From the NCBI GenBank assembly GCA_027532775.1, contig JAPZTO010000002.1, forward strand, positions 1 to 64,000: a DNA stretch of 64,000 bases. The letters are read 5' to 3'. This document shows positions 1 to 9,461 of the stretch, one piece after another. How positions within the stretch are numbered: position 1 is the first letter of the stretch; each line of letters opens with the position of its first letter. The stretch comes from Beijerinckiaceae bacterium. Its GTDB lineage: Bacteria; Pseudomonadota; Alphaproteobacteria; Rhizobiales; Beijerinckiaceae. Made by a program: the position numbers and the translations under genes. The notes beneath the pieces were generated by a model. It had not been told where the DNA came from. It searched no databases and saw only the letters and a program-made list of their open reading frames with translations.

Positions 1-136
1 GGTGATGCCGGGCGACAACATCTCGTTCGATGTCGAGCTGATCACGCCGATCGCGATGGAAGAGAAGCTGCGCTTCGCCATCCGCGAAGGCGGCCGCACC
101 GTCGGCGCCGGCGTCGTCGCCAATATCCAGGATTGA
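1..136 (+). CDS. tuf: Elongation factor Tu, C-terminal end (partial, cut by left edge)
   Basis: Reading from base 2 gives 44 residues ending in the EF-Tu C-terminus ([16 protein letters not shown], then [21 protein letters not shown]). This is the last strand pair of beta-barrel domain III, which contacts aminoacyl-tRNA and EF-Ts. Only this end is present. The gene reads into the ribosomal cluster, the usual str-S10 order, and a strong hairpin follows 17 nt after the stop. Confidence 0.95.
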   Translation, partial: VMPGDNISFDVELITPIAMEEKLRFAIREGGRTVGAGVVANIQD

Positions 137-153
137 GCGCACTCAATTCCCTG

Positions 154-184
154 GCGCACCGCCAGCCATTTGGCGGTGCGCTTT
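154..184 (+). terminator. Hairpin between tuf and rpsJ
   Basis: An 11-bp perfect stem (GCGCACCGCCA, 154-164, with TGGCGGTGCGC, 171-181) closes a 6-nt loop and is followed by TTT. The stem is strong but the T-run is short. It could be a partial terminator letting a fraction of polymerases from tuf enter the S10 block, or an RNA processing stem. Confidence 0.6.
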
Positions 185-277
185 CGCGTTGATGGCCCTC
201 TCGGGGGCGAACCATCCGGGGGCAACCCCATCACGGCTCCTGCAGGGGGGCCTGGCCAGTAGCCAAGGAACAAAGCG

Positions 278-586
278 ATGAACGGACAGACCATCCGCAT
301 CCGCCTCAAGGCTTTCGATCATCGCGTGCTCGATACGTCGACGCGCGAGATCGTCTCGACAGCGAAGCGCACGGGCGCGCAGGTGCGGGGCCCGATCCCG
401 CTGCCGACGCGGATCGAGAAGTTCACCGTCAACCGCTCGCCGCATATCGACAAGAAGAGCCGCGAGCAGTTCGAGATCCGCACGCACAAGCGCGTGCTGG
501 ATATCGTTGATCCGACTCCGCAGACCGTGGACGCGCTGATGAAGCTCGACCTCGCGGCGGGTGTCGACGTCGAAATCCGTCTCTGA
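278..586 (+). CDS. rpsJ: Small subunit ribosomal protein S10 (uS10)
   Basis: The 102 residues match the whole family length. The [10 protein letters not shown] start, the PLPTR loop and the [10 protein letters not shown] core are plain. S10 sits in the 30S head and, bound to NusB, also acts as NusE in transcription antitermination. It is the first gene of the S10 block, 141 nt after tuf, with an AAGGA ribosome site before the ATG. The spacer to rplC is 53 nt. Confidence 0.98.
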   Translation: MNGQTIRIRLKAFDHRVLDTSTREIVSTAKRTGAQVRGPIPLPTRIEKFTVNRSPHIDKKSREQFEIRTHKRVLDIVDPTPQTVDALMKLDLAAGVDVEIRL

Positions 587-639
587 TCGCTCTGGCGATC
601 AGGTTTTGTGGACCTCCTCTGGTATAAGGAACAGCGCCC

Positions 640-1362
640 ATGAGGTCAGGGGTAATTGCACAGAAGCTCGGCATGACCCGAGTTTTCACCGATGGCGGGG
701 AACATGTCCCCGTAACGGTGCTGCGTCTGGATGGCTGCCAGGTCGTCGCGCACAAGACTGCGGAACGTGACGGCTACGTCGCGCTGCAGCTGGGCGCCGG
801 CAAGGCCAAGCCGAAGAACGTGTCGAAGGCCGAGCGCGAGCGTTTCGCGGTGGCCAAGGTCGAGCCGCGCATGAAGCTCGTCGAGTTCCGCGTCGATGAC
901 CAGGCTGTCATTCCGGTCGGCGCCGAGATCACGGCGGACCATTTCGTGGCCGGCCAGTTCGTCGACGTGACGGGCACCACCACCGGCAAGGGCTTTGCCG
1001 GCGGCATGAAGCGCTGGAATTTCGGCGGTCTCCGCGCCACCCACGGCGTCTCGGTCTCCCATCGTTCGATCGGTTCGACCGGCGGACGCCAGGACCCGGG
1101 CAAGACCTTCAAGAACAAGAAGATGCCGGGCCATCTCGGTGTCGAGCGCGTCACCACGCTGAACCTCAAGGTCGTCCGCACGGATGCGGAACGCGGCCTG
1201 ATCCTCGTTGAGGGTGCGGTTCCGGGTGTGAAGGGTGGCTGGATCACCGTTCGCGATGCGGTCAAGAAGCCGGTTCACAAGGACGCGCCGGTTCCCGGCA
1301 AGTTCCGCCTGAACGGTGGCGCTGATGACGCTCCGGCGTCGGCTGAAACGACGGAGGCCTGA
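640..1362 (+). CDS. rplC: Large subunit ribosomal protein L3 (uL3)
   Basis: The 240 residues are somewhat longer than the E. coli protein, the excess being an Ala/Asp-rich C-terminal tail. The hallmark region [20 protein letters not shown] is the finger that reaches toward the peptidyl transferase centre. L3 is an early assembly protein binding 23S rRNA near its 3' end. ATG start after AAGGA; rplD follows 5 nt after the stop. Confidence 0.98.
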   Translation: MRSGVIAQKLGMTRVFTDGGEHVPVTVLRLDGCQVVAHKTAERDGYVALQLGAGKAKPKNVSKAERERFAVAKVEPRMKLVEFRVDDQAVIPVGAEITADHFVAGQFVDVTGTTTGKGFAGGMKRWNFGGLRATHGVSVSHRSIGSTGGRQDPGKTFKNKKMPGHLGVERVTTLNLKVVRTDAERGLILVEGAVPGVKGGWITVRDAVKKPVHKDAPVPGKFRLNGGADDAPASAETTEA

Positions 1363-1367
1363 GCATC

Positions 1368-1991
1368 ATGAAACTGGCCATCACCACCCTCGCCGGCAAG
1401 GAAGCCGGTTCGGTCGAGCTCGCCGAGGCCGTTTTCGGTCTCGAGCCGCGCGTCGACATCCTGCACCGCATGGTGCGTTACCAGCTCGCCAAGCGGCAGG
1501 CCGGCACGCATCAGGCGCAGGAGCGTTCGACGATCAACCGCACGACCAAGAAGCTCTACAAGCAGAAGGGCACCGGCAATGCCCGTCACGGCTCGGCCAA
1601 GGCGCCGCAGTTCCGCGGCGGCGGCAAGGCCTTCGGTCCGATCGCGCGCAGCCATGCCCATGATCTGCCGAAGAAGGTCCGCCTGCTGGCGCTGAAGCTT
1701 GCGCTGTCGGCCAAGGCCAAGGACAGCCAGATCATCGTGCTGGACAAGGCCGAGATCGATACGCCGAAGACGAAGGCGCTGCGCGATACGTTCGGCAAGC
1801 TGGGCCTGTCGAGCGCGCTGATCATCGGCGGTGCGGAGCTTCAGGACAACTTCGTCCTGGCTTCGCGCAGCATTCCGAACATCGACGTGCTGCCCGTGCA
1901 GGGCATCAACGTCTATGACATCCTGCGGCGTGAGAAGCTCGTGCTGACCACCGCCGCGCTCGACGCGCTCTCCGCGCGGCTCGCTGGTTGA
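1368..1991 (+). CDS. rplD: Large subunit ribosomal protein L4 (uL4)
   Basis: The 207 residues include the basic loop around residues 45-90 ([20 protein letters not shown] and following), which lines the polypeptide exit tunnel. In gammaproteobacteria L4 also represses the S10 operon through its leader; nothing here shows that this applies. The gene lies between rplC and rplW with an 11-nt spacer on the right. Confidence 0.98.
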   Translation: MKLAITTLAGKEAGSVELAEAVFGLEPRVDILHRMVRYQLAKRQAGTHQAQERSTINRTTKKLYKQKGTGNARHGSAKAPQFRGGGKAFGPIARSHAHDLPKKVRLLALKLALSAKAKDSQIIVLDKAEIDTPKTKALRDTFGKLGLSSALIIGGAELQDNFVLASRSIPNIDVLPVQGINVYDILRREKLVLTTAALDALSARLAG

Positions 1992-2002
1992 GGGGAACGG
2001 AC

Positions 2003-2299
2003 ATGAGCATCGATCCGAAGCTTTTCGACGTCATCCTTTCACCGGTCATCACCGAGAAGGCGACCGCGCTCTCCGAGCATAACAAGGTCGTGTTCAAGGT
2101 GGCCAAGACCGCCACCAAGCCGCAGATCAAGCAGGCGGTCGAGAAGCTGTTCGACGTGAAGGTCGAAAGCGTCAACACCCTGGTCCGCAAGGGCAAGGAG
2201 AAGCGCTTCCGCGGCACGATCGGTCGGCAGTCTGACGTCAAGAAGGCCGTGGTTACCCTCGCCGAGGGCCACAGCATCGACGTCACGACCGGCCTTTGA
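2003..2299 (+). CDS. rplW: Large subunit ribosomal protein L23 (uL23)
   Basis: The product is 98 residues from ATG 2003 ([20 protein letters not shown]). This start is preferred over the in-frame codon at 1988 because the AGGGGAACGG ribosome site lies just before it and it clears the end of rplD. L23 sits at the tunnel exit and docks trigger factor and SRP. VITEKA near the N-terminus and the KVESVNTL core are typical. Confidence 0.97.
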   Translation: MSIDPKLFDVILSPVITEKATALSEHNKVVFKVAKTATKPQIKQAVEKLFDVKVESVNTLVRKGKEKRFRGTIGRQSDVKKAVVTLAEGHSIDVTTGL

Positions 2300-2317
2300 G
2301 ACGGGAGTGGATAGACA

Positions 2318-3154
2318 ATGGCACTGAAGCAATACAACCCCGTCACGCCTGGTACGCGCCAGCTGGTCCTCGTCGACCGGTCCGAGCTGTACAAGGGCAA
2401 GCCGGTCAAGGCCCTGACCGAGGGCAAGCACAGCCAGGGCGGCCGTAACAATCACGGCCGGGTCACCGTCCGTTTCCGCGGCGGCGGCCACAAGAAGTCG
2501 TACCGGATTGTCGATTTCAAGCGGCGCGAGAAGGTGGGCATGCCCGCCATCGTCGAGCGCATGGAATATGATCCGAACCGCTCGGCCTTCATCGCCCTGA
2601 TCAAGTATCAGGACGGTACGCAGAGCTACATTCTCGCCCCGCAGCGGCTCGCCATCGGCGATACGGTGATTTCGGGCGACAATGCCGACATCAAGCCGGG
2701 CAATGCGATGCCGGTGGCGAATATCCCGGTCGGGACGATCGTCCACAATGTCGAGATGAAGATCGGCAAGGGCGGGCAGATCGCCCGGTCCGCGGGCACC
2801 TATGCCCAGATCGTCGGTCGTGACCAGGGCTACGTGATCCTGCGCCTCAACTCGGGCGAACAGCGGCTGGTTTCCGGCCAGTGCTTCGCCACGATCGGTG
2901 CGGTGTCCAACCCGGACCACATGAACATCTCGCTCGGCAAGGCCGGCCGCAATCGCTGGTTGGGCTTCCGTCCGCATAACCGCGGTGTTGCCATGAACCC
3001 GATCGACCATCCGCATGGTGGTGGTGAAGGGCGTACCTCGGGTGGCCGTCATCCGGTCACGCCGTGGGGCAAGCCGACGAAGGGCAAGAAAACGCGTTCG
3101 AACAAGCGTACCGACCGGTTCATCGTGTCGTCGCGCCACGCTCGCAAGAAGTAA
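2318..3154 (+). CDS. rplB: Large subunit ribosomal protein L2 (uL2)
   Basis: The 278 residues match the standard length. The C-terminal [20 protein letters not shown] block, with the His needed for peptidyl transferase activity, is intact, as is the [20 protein letters not shown] stretch near the N-terminus. L2 joins the subunits and supports the peptidyl transferase centre. rpsS begins 10 nt after the stop with an AAGGAGAGG ribosome site. Confidence 0.99.
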   Translation: MALKQYNPVTPGTRQLVLVDRSELYKGKPVKALTEGKHSQGGRNNHGRVTVRFRGGGHKKSYRIVDFKRREKVGMPAIVERMEYDPNRSAFIALIKYQDGTQSYILAPQRLAIGDTVISGDNADIKPGNAMPVANIPVGTIVHNVEMKIGKGGQIARSAGTYAQIVGRDQGYVILRLNSGEQRLVSGQCFATIGAVSNPDHMNISLGKAGRNRWLGFRPHNRGVAMNPIDHPHGGGEGRTSGGRHPVTPWGKPTKGKKTRSNKRTDRFIVSSRHARKK

Positions 3155-3164
3155 GGAGAGGCTA

Positions 3165-3443
3165 ATGCCGCGTTCAGTTTGGAAAGGTCCGTTCGTCGAC
3201 GGATACCTTCTGAAGAAGGCAGAGGCCGCTCGTGCCTCGGGCCGCAACGACGTGATCAAGATCTGGAGCCGCCGCTCGATGGTCTTGCCGGAGTTCGTGG
3301 GCTTGACCTTCGGTGTCTATAATGGCCAGAAGCACATCCCCGTGAACATCTCGGAAGAGATGGTCGGCATGAAGTTCGGCGAATTCGCGCCGACCCGTAC
3401 CTATTACGGCCATGCCGCCGACAAGAAGGCGAAGAGGAAGTAA
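3165..3443 (+). CDS. rpsS: Small subunit ribosomal protein S19 (uS19)
   Basis: The product is 92 residues from ATG 3165 ([20 protein letters not shown]), the universal S19 start. The longer in-frame extension back to 3015 lies inside rplB and is not used. The ITNGKKHIPV-type core appears as [12 protein letters not shown], and the [15 protein letters not shown] tail is normal. S19 is in the 30S head near the A-site finger. Only 2 nt separate it from rplV. Confidence 0.98.
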   Translation: MPRSVWKGPFVDGYLLKKAEAARASGRNDVIKIWSRRSMVLPEFVGLTFGVYNGQKHIPVNISEEMVGMKFGEFAPTRTYYGHAADKKAKRK

Positions 3444-3445
3444 CC

Positions 3446-3820
3446 ATGGGCCAGGTTGCCAATGTTCGGCGCGAGGCCGAAACGGAAGCCAAGGCGGTTG
3501 CGCGCAATCTGCGCGTCAGCCCCCGGAAGCTCAACCTCGTTGCCCAGCTCATCCGGGGCAAGAAGGTTGCCACTGCACTTGCCGATCTTGAATTCAGCCA
3601 GAAGCGCATCGCCCGCGATGTGAAGAAGTGCCTGGAAAGCGCGATCGCCAATGCCGAGAACAACCATGATCTCGACATCGACGAACTGGTGGTGAGCCAG
3701 GCCTTCGTCGGCAAGTCGATCGTCATGAAGCGTATCCAGTTCCACGGTCGCGGCCGCACGGGCCGGGTGACGAAGCCGTTCGCGAACATCACCATCGTCG
3801 TCCGTCAGGCGGGGGAATAA
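3446..3820 (+). CDS. rplV: Large subunit ribosomal protein L22 (uL22)
   Basis: The 124 residues include the [20 protein letters not shown] helix and the [18 protein letters not shown] end, part of the hairpin lining the exit tunnel. The N-terminus carries a short charged extension ([17 protein letters not shown]) seen in several alphaproteobacteria. It is tightly packed between rpsS and rpsC, 3 nt from the latter, so translational coupling is likely. Confidence 0.98.
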   Translation: MGQVANVRREAETEAKAVARNLRVSPRKLNLVAQLIRGKKVATALADLEFSQKRIARDVKKCLESAIANAENNHDLDIDELVVSQAFVGKSIVMKRIQFHGRGRTGRVTKPFANITIVVRQAGE

Positions 3821-3823
3821 GCT

Positions 3824-4531
3824 ATGGGTCAGAAGGTTAATCCGATCGGTCTGCGCCTCGGCATCAACCGCACCTGGGACAGCCGCTGGTACGCCAACAA
3901 GGCGGAATACGGCCCCATGCTCCACGAGGATTTCAAGATCCGCGCGGAGCTGATGAAGGTGCTGAAGCAGGCTGCGGTCTCGAAGATCATTGTCGAGCGT
4001 CCGCACAAGAAGTGCCGCGTCACCATCCACTCGGCCCGTCCGGGCGTGGTGATCGGCAAGAAGGGCGCCGATATCGACAAGCTGCGCAAGCAGATCTCCA
4101 CGATGACCAAGAGCGAGGTGGCTCTGAACATCGTCGAGGTCCGCAAGCCGGAAATCGACGCGACGCTGGTGGCCGATTCCATCGCCCAGCAGCTGGAGCG
4201 CCGCGTGGCGTTCCGTCGTGCGATGAAGCGCGCCGTGCAGTCCGCGATGCGTCTTGGCGCCGAAGGCATCAAGATCACGTCGTCGGGCCGTCTCGGCGGG
4301 GCGGAAATCGCCCGTGTCGAATGGTATCGCGAAGGCCGCGTGCCGCTGCATACGCTGCGCGCCGATGTCGATTACGGGGTTGCCACGGCCCATACGGCCT
4401 ATGGCACCTGCGGCATCAAGGTCTGGATTTTCAAGGGCGAGATCCTCGAGCATGATCCGATGGCGCAGGACAAGCGCGCCGAAACGCAGGATCAGCGTTC
4501 GCAGGGCCGCCGCGCGCCGGAAGCGGCGTGA
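3824..4531 (+). CDS. rpsC: Small subunit ribosomal protein S3 (uS3)
   Basis: The 235 residues start [20 protein letters not shown]. The KH domain has its GxxG loop as GKKG (around residues 74-77), and the C-terminal domain contains [12 protein letters not shown]3 forms part of the mRNA entry channel and helicase site. The Ala/Arg tail after residue 215 is variable in the family. rplP follows after 12 nt. Confidence 0.98.
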   Translation: MGQKVNPIGLRLGINRTWDSRWYANKAEYGPMLHEDFKIRAELMKVLKQAAVSKIIVERPHKKCRVTIHSARPGVVIGKKGADIDKLRKQISTMTKSEVALNIVEVRKPEIDATLVADSIAQQLERRVAFRRAMKRAVQSAMRLGAEGIKITSSGRLGGAEIARVEWYREGRVPLHTLRADVDYGVATAHTAYGTCGIKVWIFKGEILEHDPMAQDKRAETQDQRSQGRRAPEAA

Positions 4532-4543
4532 GGAGTTTGAGCC

Positions 4544-4957
4544 ATGTTGCAACCGAAGCGAACGAAATTTCGTAAGCAGTTCAAGGGTCGCGTGAAGGGC
4601 GAAGCCAAAGGCGGCTTCGAGCTGGCCTTCGGCGAGTTCGGCCTGAAGGCGATGGATCCGGACCGGATCACCGCCCGTCAGATCGAGGCGGCCCGTCGTG
4701 CCATGACCCGTCACATGAAGCGTGCGGGCCGTGTCTGGATCCGCGTGTTCCCGGATGTTCCCGTGTCGAAGAAGCCGGCGGAAGTCCGCATGGGTTCGGG
4801 CAAGGGTTCGCCGGAACTGTGGGTGGCCAAGGTGAAGCCGGGCCGCATCATGTTCGAGATCGGCGGTGTCGATGTTGAACTGGCGCGGGAAGCTCTCACG
4901 CTGGCTGCAGCCAAGCTGCCGCTCAAGACGCGCTTCGTCCAGCGCATCGCCGAATAA
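4544..4957 (+). CDS. rplP: Large subunit ribosomal protein L16 (uL16)
   Basis: The 137 residues match the family length. The N-terminal [16 protein letters not shown] and the [18 protein letters not shown] loop, which reaches the A-site tRNA elbow and the peptidyl transferase centre, are intact. The Arg hydroxylated in some bacteria lies in this loop. A TGAGGAG-type ribosome site precedes the ATG. Confidence 0.98.
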   Translation: MLQPKRTKFRKQFKGRVKGEAKGGFELAFGEFGLKAMDPDRITARQIEAARRAMTRHMKRAGRVWIRVFPDVPVSKKPAEVRMGSGKGSPELWVAKVKPGRIMFEIGGVDVELAREALTLAAAKLPLKTRFVQRIAE

Positions 4958-4968
4958 GGGAGGGCGAG

Positions 4969-5184
4969 ATGAAATCCAATCAGCGTCTTTCCGACCTCCG
5001 GGTCATGTCCGGCGATCAGCTTCAGGACGAACTGGTCAAGCTGAAGAAGGAGCAGTTCAACCTGCGCTTCCAGCGGGCGACCGGCCAGCTCGAGAATATG
5101 GCGCGCGTCCGCGAGGTCCGTCGCGACATCGCGCGCGTGAAGACCATTCAGCGCACCAAACTCGCCGCCGCGGCGAAGGGCTAA
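4969..5184 (+). CDS. rpmC: Large subunit ribosomal protein L29 (uL29)
   Basis: This is a 71-residue two-helix protein. [20 protein letters not shown] is the conserved second-helix region. L29 sits beside L23 at the tunnel exit and contacts SRP and trigger factor. It has a GGGAGGGCGAG ribosome site and 10 nt before rpsQ. Confidence 0.97.
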   Translation: MKSNQRLSDLRVMSGDQLQDELVKLKKEQFNLRFQRATGQLENMARVREVRRDIARVKTIQRTKLAAAAKG

Positions 5185-5194
5185 GGAGACTACG

Positions 5195-5437
5195 ATGCCG
5201 AAGCGCATTCTTCAGGGCGTCGTCGTCAGCGATGTCCAGGACAAGACGGTGGTGGTGAAGGTGGAGCGTCGCTTCACCCATCCGCTGCTCAAGAAGACCG
5301 TCCGCCGGTCGAAGAACTACCATGCCCATGATGAAGCCAACAGCTTCAAGGTGGGTGACGAGGTTTCCATCGAGGAAACCCGTCCGATGTCCAAGCTGAA
5401 GCGCTGGGTTGTCCTGGCGTCGGAGCAGAAGGCCTAA
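5195..5437 (+). CDS. rpsQ: Small subunit ribosomal protein S17 (uS17)
   Basis: This 80-residue OB-fold protein starts [20 protein letters not shown] and contains the [11 protein letters not shown] segment that binds 16S rRNA. It is an early 30S assembly protein. It is the last gene of the S10 block; a TTCG-looped hairpin begins at the base after its stop codon, followed by a 196-nt spacer. Confidence 0.98.
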   Translation: MPKRILQGVVVSDVQDKTVVVKVERRFTHPLLKKTVRRSKNYHAHDEANSFKVGDEVSIEETRPMSKLKRWVVLASEQKA

Positions 5438-5453
5438 GCCCGGTTCGCCGGGC
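5438..5453 (+). terminator. TTCG-looped hairpin after rpsQ
   Basis: GCCCGG-TTCG-CCGGGC starts immediately after the rpsQ stop codon. The stem is 6 bp of pure GC, but the following AAATACTTCTT is not a good T-run. It may be a weak terminator, an RNase stop that shields the S10 mRNA end, or a pausing site at the S10/spc joint. Confidence 0.5.
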
Positions 5454-5461
5454 AAATACTT

Positions 5462-5490
5462 CTTGAGCTTTGTGGTGGAAGCGTATACCG
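5462..5490 (+). promoter_or_regulatory. Weak promoter candidate for the spc block
   Basis: CTTGAG (5462-5467) and TATACC (5484-5489) are 16 nt apart inside the long rpsQ/rplN spacer, where E. coli has the S10-spc operon joint. The -35 is a partial match and the -10 only fair. The position is more persuasive than the sequence. Confidence 0.3.
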
Positions 5491-5519
5491 CTTCGCGCCT
5501 CGCATAAGCGAAAGAACCA

Positions 5520-5600
5520 AGCAAGGAACCCGACGGTTCCGGGGGAGGGGGCGTTTGCGCGCTCCCTCGTCAGGCGTAGTCCGGTCCGTGATGCGGCCCG
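5520..5600 (+). other. Three consecutive inverted repeats in the rpsQ-rplN spacer
   Basis: Three stems follow each other: GGAACC-CGAC-GGTTCC; GAGGGGGCG with CGCTCCCTC (9 bp, one G-U, 6-nt loop); and CCGGTCCG with CGGCCCGG (one mismatch, 5-nt loop). Together with the TTCG hairpin further upstream, most of the 196-nt spacer can fold. It could be the 5' leader of the spc mRNA. No known leader family was recognised. Confidence 0.45.
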
Positions 5601-5633
5601 GAAACCGATCTGAAGGAAAGGAAGGATCAGGTC

Positions 5634-6002
5634 ATGATCCAGATGCAAACCAATCTCGACGTCGCCGACAATTCCGGCGCGCGCCGCGTCATGTGCATCA
5701 AGGTGCTCGGCGGCTCGAAGCGGAAATATGCCGGTGTTGGCGACATCATCGTGGTGTCGATCAAGGAAGCGATTCCGAAAGGCCGCGTGAAGAAGGGCGA
5801 CGTCATGAAGGCGGTCGTCGTGCGCACGGCCAAGGATATCCGCCGCCCGGATGGTTCGGTGATCCGCTTCGACCGCAATGCGGCCGTGCTGATCAACAAC
5901 CAGAAGGAGCCGGTCGGCACCCGTATCTTCGGGCCGGTCCCGCGCGAGCTGCGCGCCCGCCAGCACATGAAGATCATCTCGCTCGCGCCGGAGGTGCTGT
6001 AA
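5634..6002 (+). CDS. rplN: Large subunit ribosomal protein L14 (uL14)
   Basis: The 122 residues match the family length. [20 protein letters not shown] and the C-terminal [17 protein letters not shown] are canonical. L14 contributes to intersubunit bridges and binds the silencing factor RsfS. It is the first gene of the spc block. The ATG follows AAGGAAAGGAAGGATCAGGTC, and the stop shares one base with the rplX start (TAATG). Confidence 0.98.
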   Translation: MIQMQTNLDVADNSGARRVMCIKVLGGSKRKYAGVGDIIVVSIKEAIPKGRVKKGDVMKAVVVRTAKDIRRPDGSVIRFDRNAAVLINNQKEPVGTRIFGPVPRELRARQHMKIISLAPEVL

Positions 6003-6319
6003 TGGCCGCGAAGATCAAGAAGGGCGACCGTGTTGTCGTCATTACCGGCCGCGACAAGGGCAAGTCCGGTGAAGTCCTGGAAGTGCGTCCGACCGAAGGC
6101 CGTGCCGTTGTCCGCGGTGTCGCGCTCGTGAAGAAGCACCAGCGCCAGACCCAGACCCAGCAGGGCGGCATCATCACCAAGGAAGGGACGGTCAATCTGT
6201 CCAACCTTGCCGTGGCCGATCCGAAGGACGGCAAGCCGACCCGCGTCGGCTTCAAGACGCTCGATGACGGCCGCAAGGTCCGTTTTGCCAAGCGTTCGGG
6301 GGACCTGATCGATGCTTGA
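6002..6319 (+). CDS. rplX: Large subunit ribosomal protein L24 (uL24)
   Basis: The product is 105 residues from ATG 6002 ([20 protein letters not shown]), the KOW-domain start of L24. The longer frame upstream is an artefact running through rplN. L24 is the assembly initiator of the 50S subunit near the tunnel exit. It overlaps rplN by 1 nt and rplE by 8 nt, so the three are probably translationally coupled. Confidence 0.98.
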   Translation: MAAKIKKGDRVVVITGRDKGKSGEVLEVRPTEGRAVVRGVALVKKHQRQTQTQQGGIITKEGTVNLSNLAVADPKDGKPTRVGFKTLDDGRKVRFAKRSGDLIDA

Positions 6320-6872
6320 TGTGACCAATTACGAGCCGCGGCTCAAGAAGTATTACCGCGACGTCGTCGTGCCGAAGATGCAGGAGCAGTTCGGCTACAA
6401 GAACGCGATGGAAATTCCGCGCCTTGACAAGATCGTGCTGAACATGGGCGTCGGTGAATCCACCGCCGATTCCAAGAAGGCGACGGTTGCGGCGGCGGAT
6501 CTCGCGGCGATTGCCGGCCAGAAGCCGGTCATCACCCGCGCCCGCAACGCGATCGCGCAGTTCAAGGTGCGCGAGAACATGCCGATCGGCTGCAAGGTGA
6601 CCCTGCGCCAGGCCCGCATGTATGAATTCCTCGACCGACTGATCACGATCGCGCTGCCGCGCGTTCGCGACTTCCGCGGCCTCAACGGCAAGTCCTTCGA
6701 CGGGCGCGGCAACTACGCCATGGGCATCAAGGAACACATCGTCTTCCCGGAGATCAACTACGACAAGGTTGATCAGATCTGGGGGATGGACGTGATTGTC
6801 TGCACCACAGCGAAAACCGACGAGGAAGCCCGCGCGCTCCTCAAGTTGTTCAACTTCCCGTTCCGGCAGTAA
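6312..6872 (+). CDS. rplE: Large subunit ribosomal protein L5 (uL5)
   Basis: The 186 residues start [20 protein letters not shown]. The [14 protein letters not shown] and [20 protein letters not shown] blocks are standard. L5 binds 5S rRNA and contacts P-site tRNA. Its ATG lies inside the rplX end (8-nt overlap). A 35-nt spacer precedes rpsN. Confidence 0.98.
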   Translation: MLDVTNYEPRLKKYYRDVVVPKMQEQFGYKNAMEIPRLDKIVLNMGVGESTADSKKATVAAADLAAIAGQKPVITRARNAIAQFKVRENMPIGCKVTLRQARMYEFLDRLITIALPRVRDFRGLNGKSFDGRGNYAMGIKEHIVFPEINYDKVDQIWGMDVIVCTTAKTDEEARALLKLFNFPFRQ

Positions 6873-6907
6873 GCCCCGGCTTAGACGCGGAAACCAGGAG
6901 TTATCTC

Positions 6908-7213
6908 ATGGCCAAAAAAGGCATGATCGAAAAGAACAGGCGCCGTCAGAAGCTCGCCAAGCAGTTTGCTGGCAAGCGCGCGGCCCTGAAGGCGATCACC
7001 CAGAACAAGGACCTGCCGCTCGACGAGCGCCTCAACGCCACGCTCCGGCTGGCGCAGATGCCGCGCAACTCGGCAGAAGTCCGCTTCCGCCTCCGTTGCG
7101 AGGTTTCGGGGCGTCCCCGGGCGGTCTACCGCAAGTTCAAGATGAGCCGTATCGCGCTTCGTGAACTCGGCAACAAAGGCCTGGTTCCGGGCCTCGTGAA
7201 ATCCAGCTGGTAA
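6908..7213 (+). CDS. rpsN: Small subunit ribosomal protein S14 (uS14, zinc-free form)
   Basis: The 101 residues are the long, cysteine-poor form of S14, which lacks the CxxC-CxxC zinc ribbon of the short paralogue. The [11 protein letters not shown]-type middle and [20 protein letters not shown] end are conserved. It binds the 30S head. The ribosome site CCAGGAG precedes the ATG. Confidence 0.98.
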   Translation: MAKKGMIEKNRRRQKLAKQFAGKRAALKAITQNKDLPLDERLNATLRLAQMPRNSAEVRFRLRCEVSGRPRAVYRKFKMSRIALRELGNKGLVPGLVKSSW

Positions 7214-7225
7214 GGGGGAGACATC

Positions 7226-7624
7226 ATGTCCATGATCGATCCTATCGGCGATATGCTCACCCGTATCCGCAACGCCCAGATGCGCAAGAAGACCCGCGTC
7301 TCGACGCCGGGTTCGAAGATGCGTGCCCGCGTTCTCGACGTGCTCAAGTCCGAAGGCTACATCCGTGGCTATTCGGAGACGCAGTTCGATAACGGCCGGA
7401 CCGAGTTCGACATCGAACTCAAGTATTTCGAGGGCCAGCCGGCGATCCGCGAGATCCGGCGTGTCTCGAAGCCGGGCCGCCGCGTCTATTCCTCCGTCGA
7501 CACCATGCCGCGCGTGGCCAATGGCCTCGGCATCACGATCATCTCCACGCCGCGTGGCGTGATGGCCGATCATGATGCGCGCGACCAGAATGTCGGCGGC
7601 GAAGTGCTCTGCACTGTCTTCTGA
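7226..7624 (+). CDS. rpsH: Small subunit ribosomal protein S8 (uS8)
   Basis: The 132 residues begin [18 protein letters not shown]. The C-terminal [20 protein letters not shown] carries the 16S helix 21 contact. In enterobacteria S8 represses the spc operon by binding the rplE region; whether this holds here cannot be read from the sequence. GGGGGAGA ribosome site. Confidence 0.98.
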   Translation: MSMIDPIGDMLTRIRNAQMRKKTRVSTPGSKMRARVLDVLKSEGYIRGYSETQFDNGRTEFDIELKYFEGQPAIREIRRVSKPGRRVYSSVDTMPRVANGLGITIISTPRGVMADHDARDQNVGGEVLCTVF

Positions 7625-7647
7625 TCAGGTCGGGAAAGGAGGTTTCC

Positions 7648-8181
7648 ATGTCGAAAGTCGGCAAGAAGCCGGTCGATATCCCGACCGGCGCTACACCCAG
7701 GGTTGAAGGCCAGAAGGTCTCGGTCAAGGGTCCGAAGGGCGAACTCAGCTTCGTGGTTCCGGACGATGTGTCCGTGAAGCTCGAAGGCAATGTCATCACC
7801 GTCGATCCGCGGACGGAAACCAAGCGCGCCCGCGCGCTCTGGGGCACCAGCCGCGCCCGGATCAACAACCTGGTCGTCGGCGTGACCAAGGGCTTCGAAA
7901 AGAAGCTCGAGATCACCGGCGTCGGCTACAAGGCGGCGGTCGAGGGCAGGAACCTCAACCTGTCGCTCGGTTACAGCCATCCGGTTCTCTATCCGATCCC
8001 TGCGGGGATCGCGATCGTCACCCCGAAGCCGACGGAAATCGTCGTATCGGGCATCGACCGGCAGCAGGTTGGCCAGGTTGCGGCGGAAATTCGCCAGTAT
8101 CGTGGCCCCGAGCCCTTCAAGGGCAAGGGCGTCAAGTACGAGGGCGAATTCATCTTCCGCAAGGAAGGCAAGAAGAAGTAA
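7648..8181 (+). CDS. rplF: Large subunit ribosomal protein L6 (uL6)
   Basis: The 177 residues form two similar domains. The start [20 protein letters not shown] and the end [20 protein letters not shown] are canonical. L6 lies near the sarcin-ricin loop and the L7/L12 stalk base. The AAAGGAGG ribosome site is strong. rplR follows after 15 nt. Confidence 0.98.
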   Translation: MSKVGKKPVDIPTGATPRVEGQKVSVKGPKGELSFVVPDDVSVKLEGNVITVDPRTETKRARALWGTSRARINNLVVGVTKGFEKKLEITGVGYKAAVEGRNLNLSLGYSHPVLYPIPAGIAIVTPKPTEIVVSGIDRQQVGQVAAEIRQYRGPEPFKGKGVKYEGEFIFRKEGKKK

Positions 8182-8196
8182 GGCAGGACCCAGGTC

Positions 8197-8556
8197 ATGG
8201 CACATCTCACCACTACCGAACGCCGCAAGGCGCGTGTTCGCAAGCAGGTGCGGGCGGCTGCGAACGGGCGTCCCCGCCTGTCTGTCTTCCGCTCCTCCAA
8301 GCAGATCTATGCCCAGATCATCGACGATGCGAATGGCGTCACCCTGGTGGCCGCCTCGACCATCGAGAAGGATCTCAAGGGCAAGCTGAAGACCGGCGCC
8401 GATGTCGAGGCCGCCAAGGTCGTCGGCAAGCTGGTGGCCGAGCGTGCGCTCGCCGCCGGCGTGACCCGCGTCGTTTTCGACCGCGGCGAATACATCTATC
8501 ACGGTCGCGTCAAGGCTCTGGCCGACGGCGCGCGTGAAGCCGGCCTCGATTTCTGA
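8197..8556 (+). CDS. rplR: Large subunit ribosomal protein L18 (uL18)
   Basis: The 119 residues match the family. [20 protein letters not shown] and [20 protein letters not shown] are its signature regions. L18 binds 5S rRNA together with L5. A 90-nt spacer with an 8-bp perfect hairpin follows before rpsE. Confidence 0.98.
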   Translation: MAHLTTTERRKARVRKQVRAAANGRPRLSVFRSSKQIYAQIIDDANGVTLVAASTIEKDLKGKLKTGADVEAAKVVGKLVAERALAAGVTRVVFDRGEYIYHGRVKALADGAREAGLDF

Positions 8557-8570
8557 TCGAGGCTCCTGCA

Positions 8571-8591
8571 GCCGGCGCATGCCGCGCCGGC
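8571..8591 (+). other. Hairpin in the rplR-rpsE spacer
   Basis: GCCGGCGC (8571-8578) and GCGCCGGC (8584-8591) form a perfect 8-bp stem with loop ATGCC. No T-run follows, so termination is unlikely. A processing site or an element limiting rpsE translation are options. Confidence 0.45.
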
Positions 8592-8646
8592 CGCACCAAG
8601 CGAGCGGTTGTCCCTCCGGATAGCCGCGCCAGTAAGGAAAGAAGAC

Positions 8647-9246
8647 ATGGCAGCAGAACGTGAAGGCGGCGGTGGCCGCGGCCGCGAGGGCGGACGCGAG
8701 CGGAACCGGGACCGCGAAGAGCGCGACAGCGAGTTCGTTGATCGCCTCGTCCATATCAACCGCGTCGCGAAGACCGTGAAGGGTGGCCGCCGCATGGCGT
8801 TCGCCGCGCTCGTGGTTGTCGGCGACCAGAAGGGCCGCGTCGGCTTCGGCCATGGCAAGGCCCGTGAAGTGCCTGAAGCCATCCGCAAGGCCACGGAAAG
8901 CGCCAAGCGCGCGCTGATCCGCGTGCCGCTTCGCGACGGCCGCACCCTGCATCATGACGTTCCGGGCCGCCACGGCGCCGGCAAGGTCCTGCTGCGCGCG
9001 GCTCCGGCCGGTACCGGCATCATCGCCGGCGGCCCGATGCGCGCCGTCTTCGAATGCCTCGGCATGCATGATGTCGTTGCGAAGTCGCTCGGCTCGTCCA
9101 ACCCGTACAACATGGTCCGCGCCACGTTCGACGCCCTCAAGGCCGAAGACAGCCCGCGTTCCGTCGCGGCCCGCCGCGGCCTCAAGGTCTCCGTGCTGCA
9201 GTCCCGTCGTCGCGATGTCGATGGCGGCGAAGCGGCCGATGCGTGA
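8647..9246 (+). CDS. rpsE: Small subunit ribosomal protein S5 (uS5)
   Basis: The product is 199 residues from ATG 8647. A TTG 39 nt upstream is in frame but lacks a ribosome site, while AAGGAAAGAAG precedes the chosen ATG. The first 30 residues are a Gly/Arg/Glu-rich extension longer than in E. coli, followed by the S5 double-stranded RNA-binding fold ([20 protein letters not shown]). S5 is a fidelity protein at the mRNA entry site. Confidence 0.97.
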   Translation: MAAEREGGGGRGREGGRERNRDREERDSEFVDRLVHINRVAKTVKGGRRMAFAALVVVGDQKGRVGFGHGKAREVPEAIRKATESAKRALIRVPLRDGRTLHHDVPGRHGAGKVLLRAAPAGTGIIAGGPMRAVFECLGMHDVVAKSLGSSNPYNMVRATFDALKAEDSPRSVAARRGLKVSVLQSRRRDVDGGEAADA

Positions 9247-9256
9247 GGAGGGTTGA

Positions 9257-9451
9257 ATGTCCAGCACCACGCAGAAGACCATCACCGTCGAACAATATGG
9301 CAGCCCGATCCGTCGTCCGAAGGATCAGCGCGCCACGTTGATCGGTCTCAAGTTGAACAAGATCGGCCGTCGCTCGACCCTTCCCGACAATCCCTCCACC
9401 CGGGGGATGATCGCGAAGGTCGCGCATATGGTCCGCATCATCGAAGGGTGA
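9257..9451 (+). CDS. rpmD: Large subunit ribosomal protein L30 (uL30)
   Basis: The 64 residues contain the [20 protein letters not shown] core and [19 protein letters not shown], standard for L30. It lies 10 nt after rpsE and 10 nt before rplO, with a GAGGAGGG ribosome site, inside the spc block. Confidence 0.97.
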   Translation: MSSTTQKTITVEQYGSPIRRPKDQRATLIGLKLNKIGRRSTLPDNPSTRGMIAKVAHMVRIIEG

Positions 9452-9461
9452 GGGCAATCCG

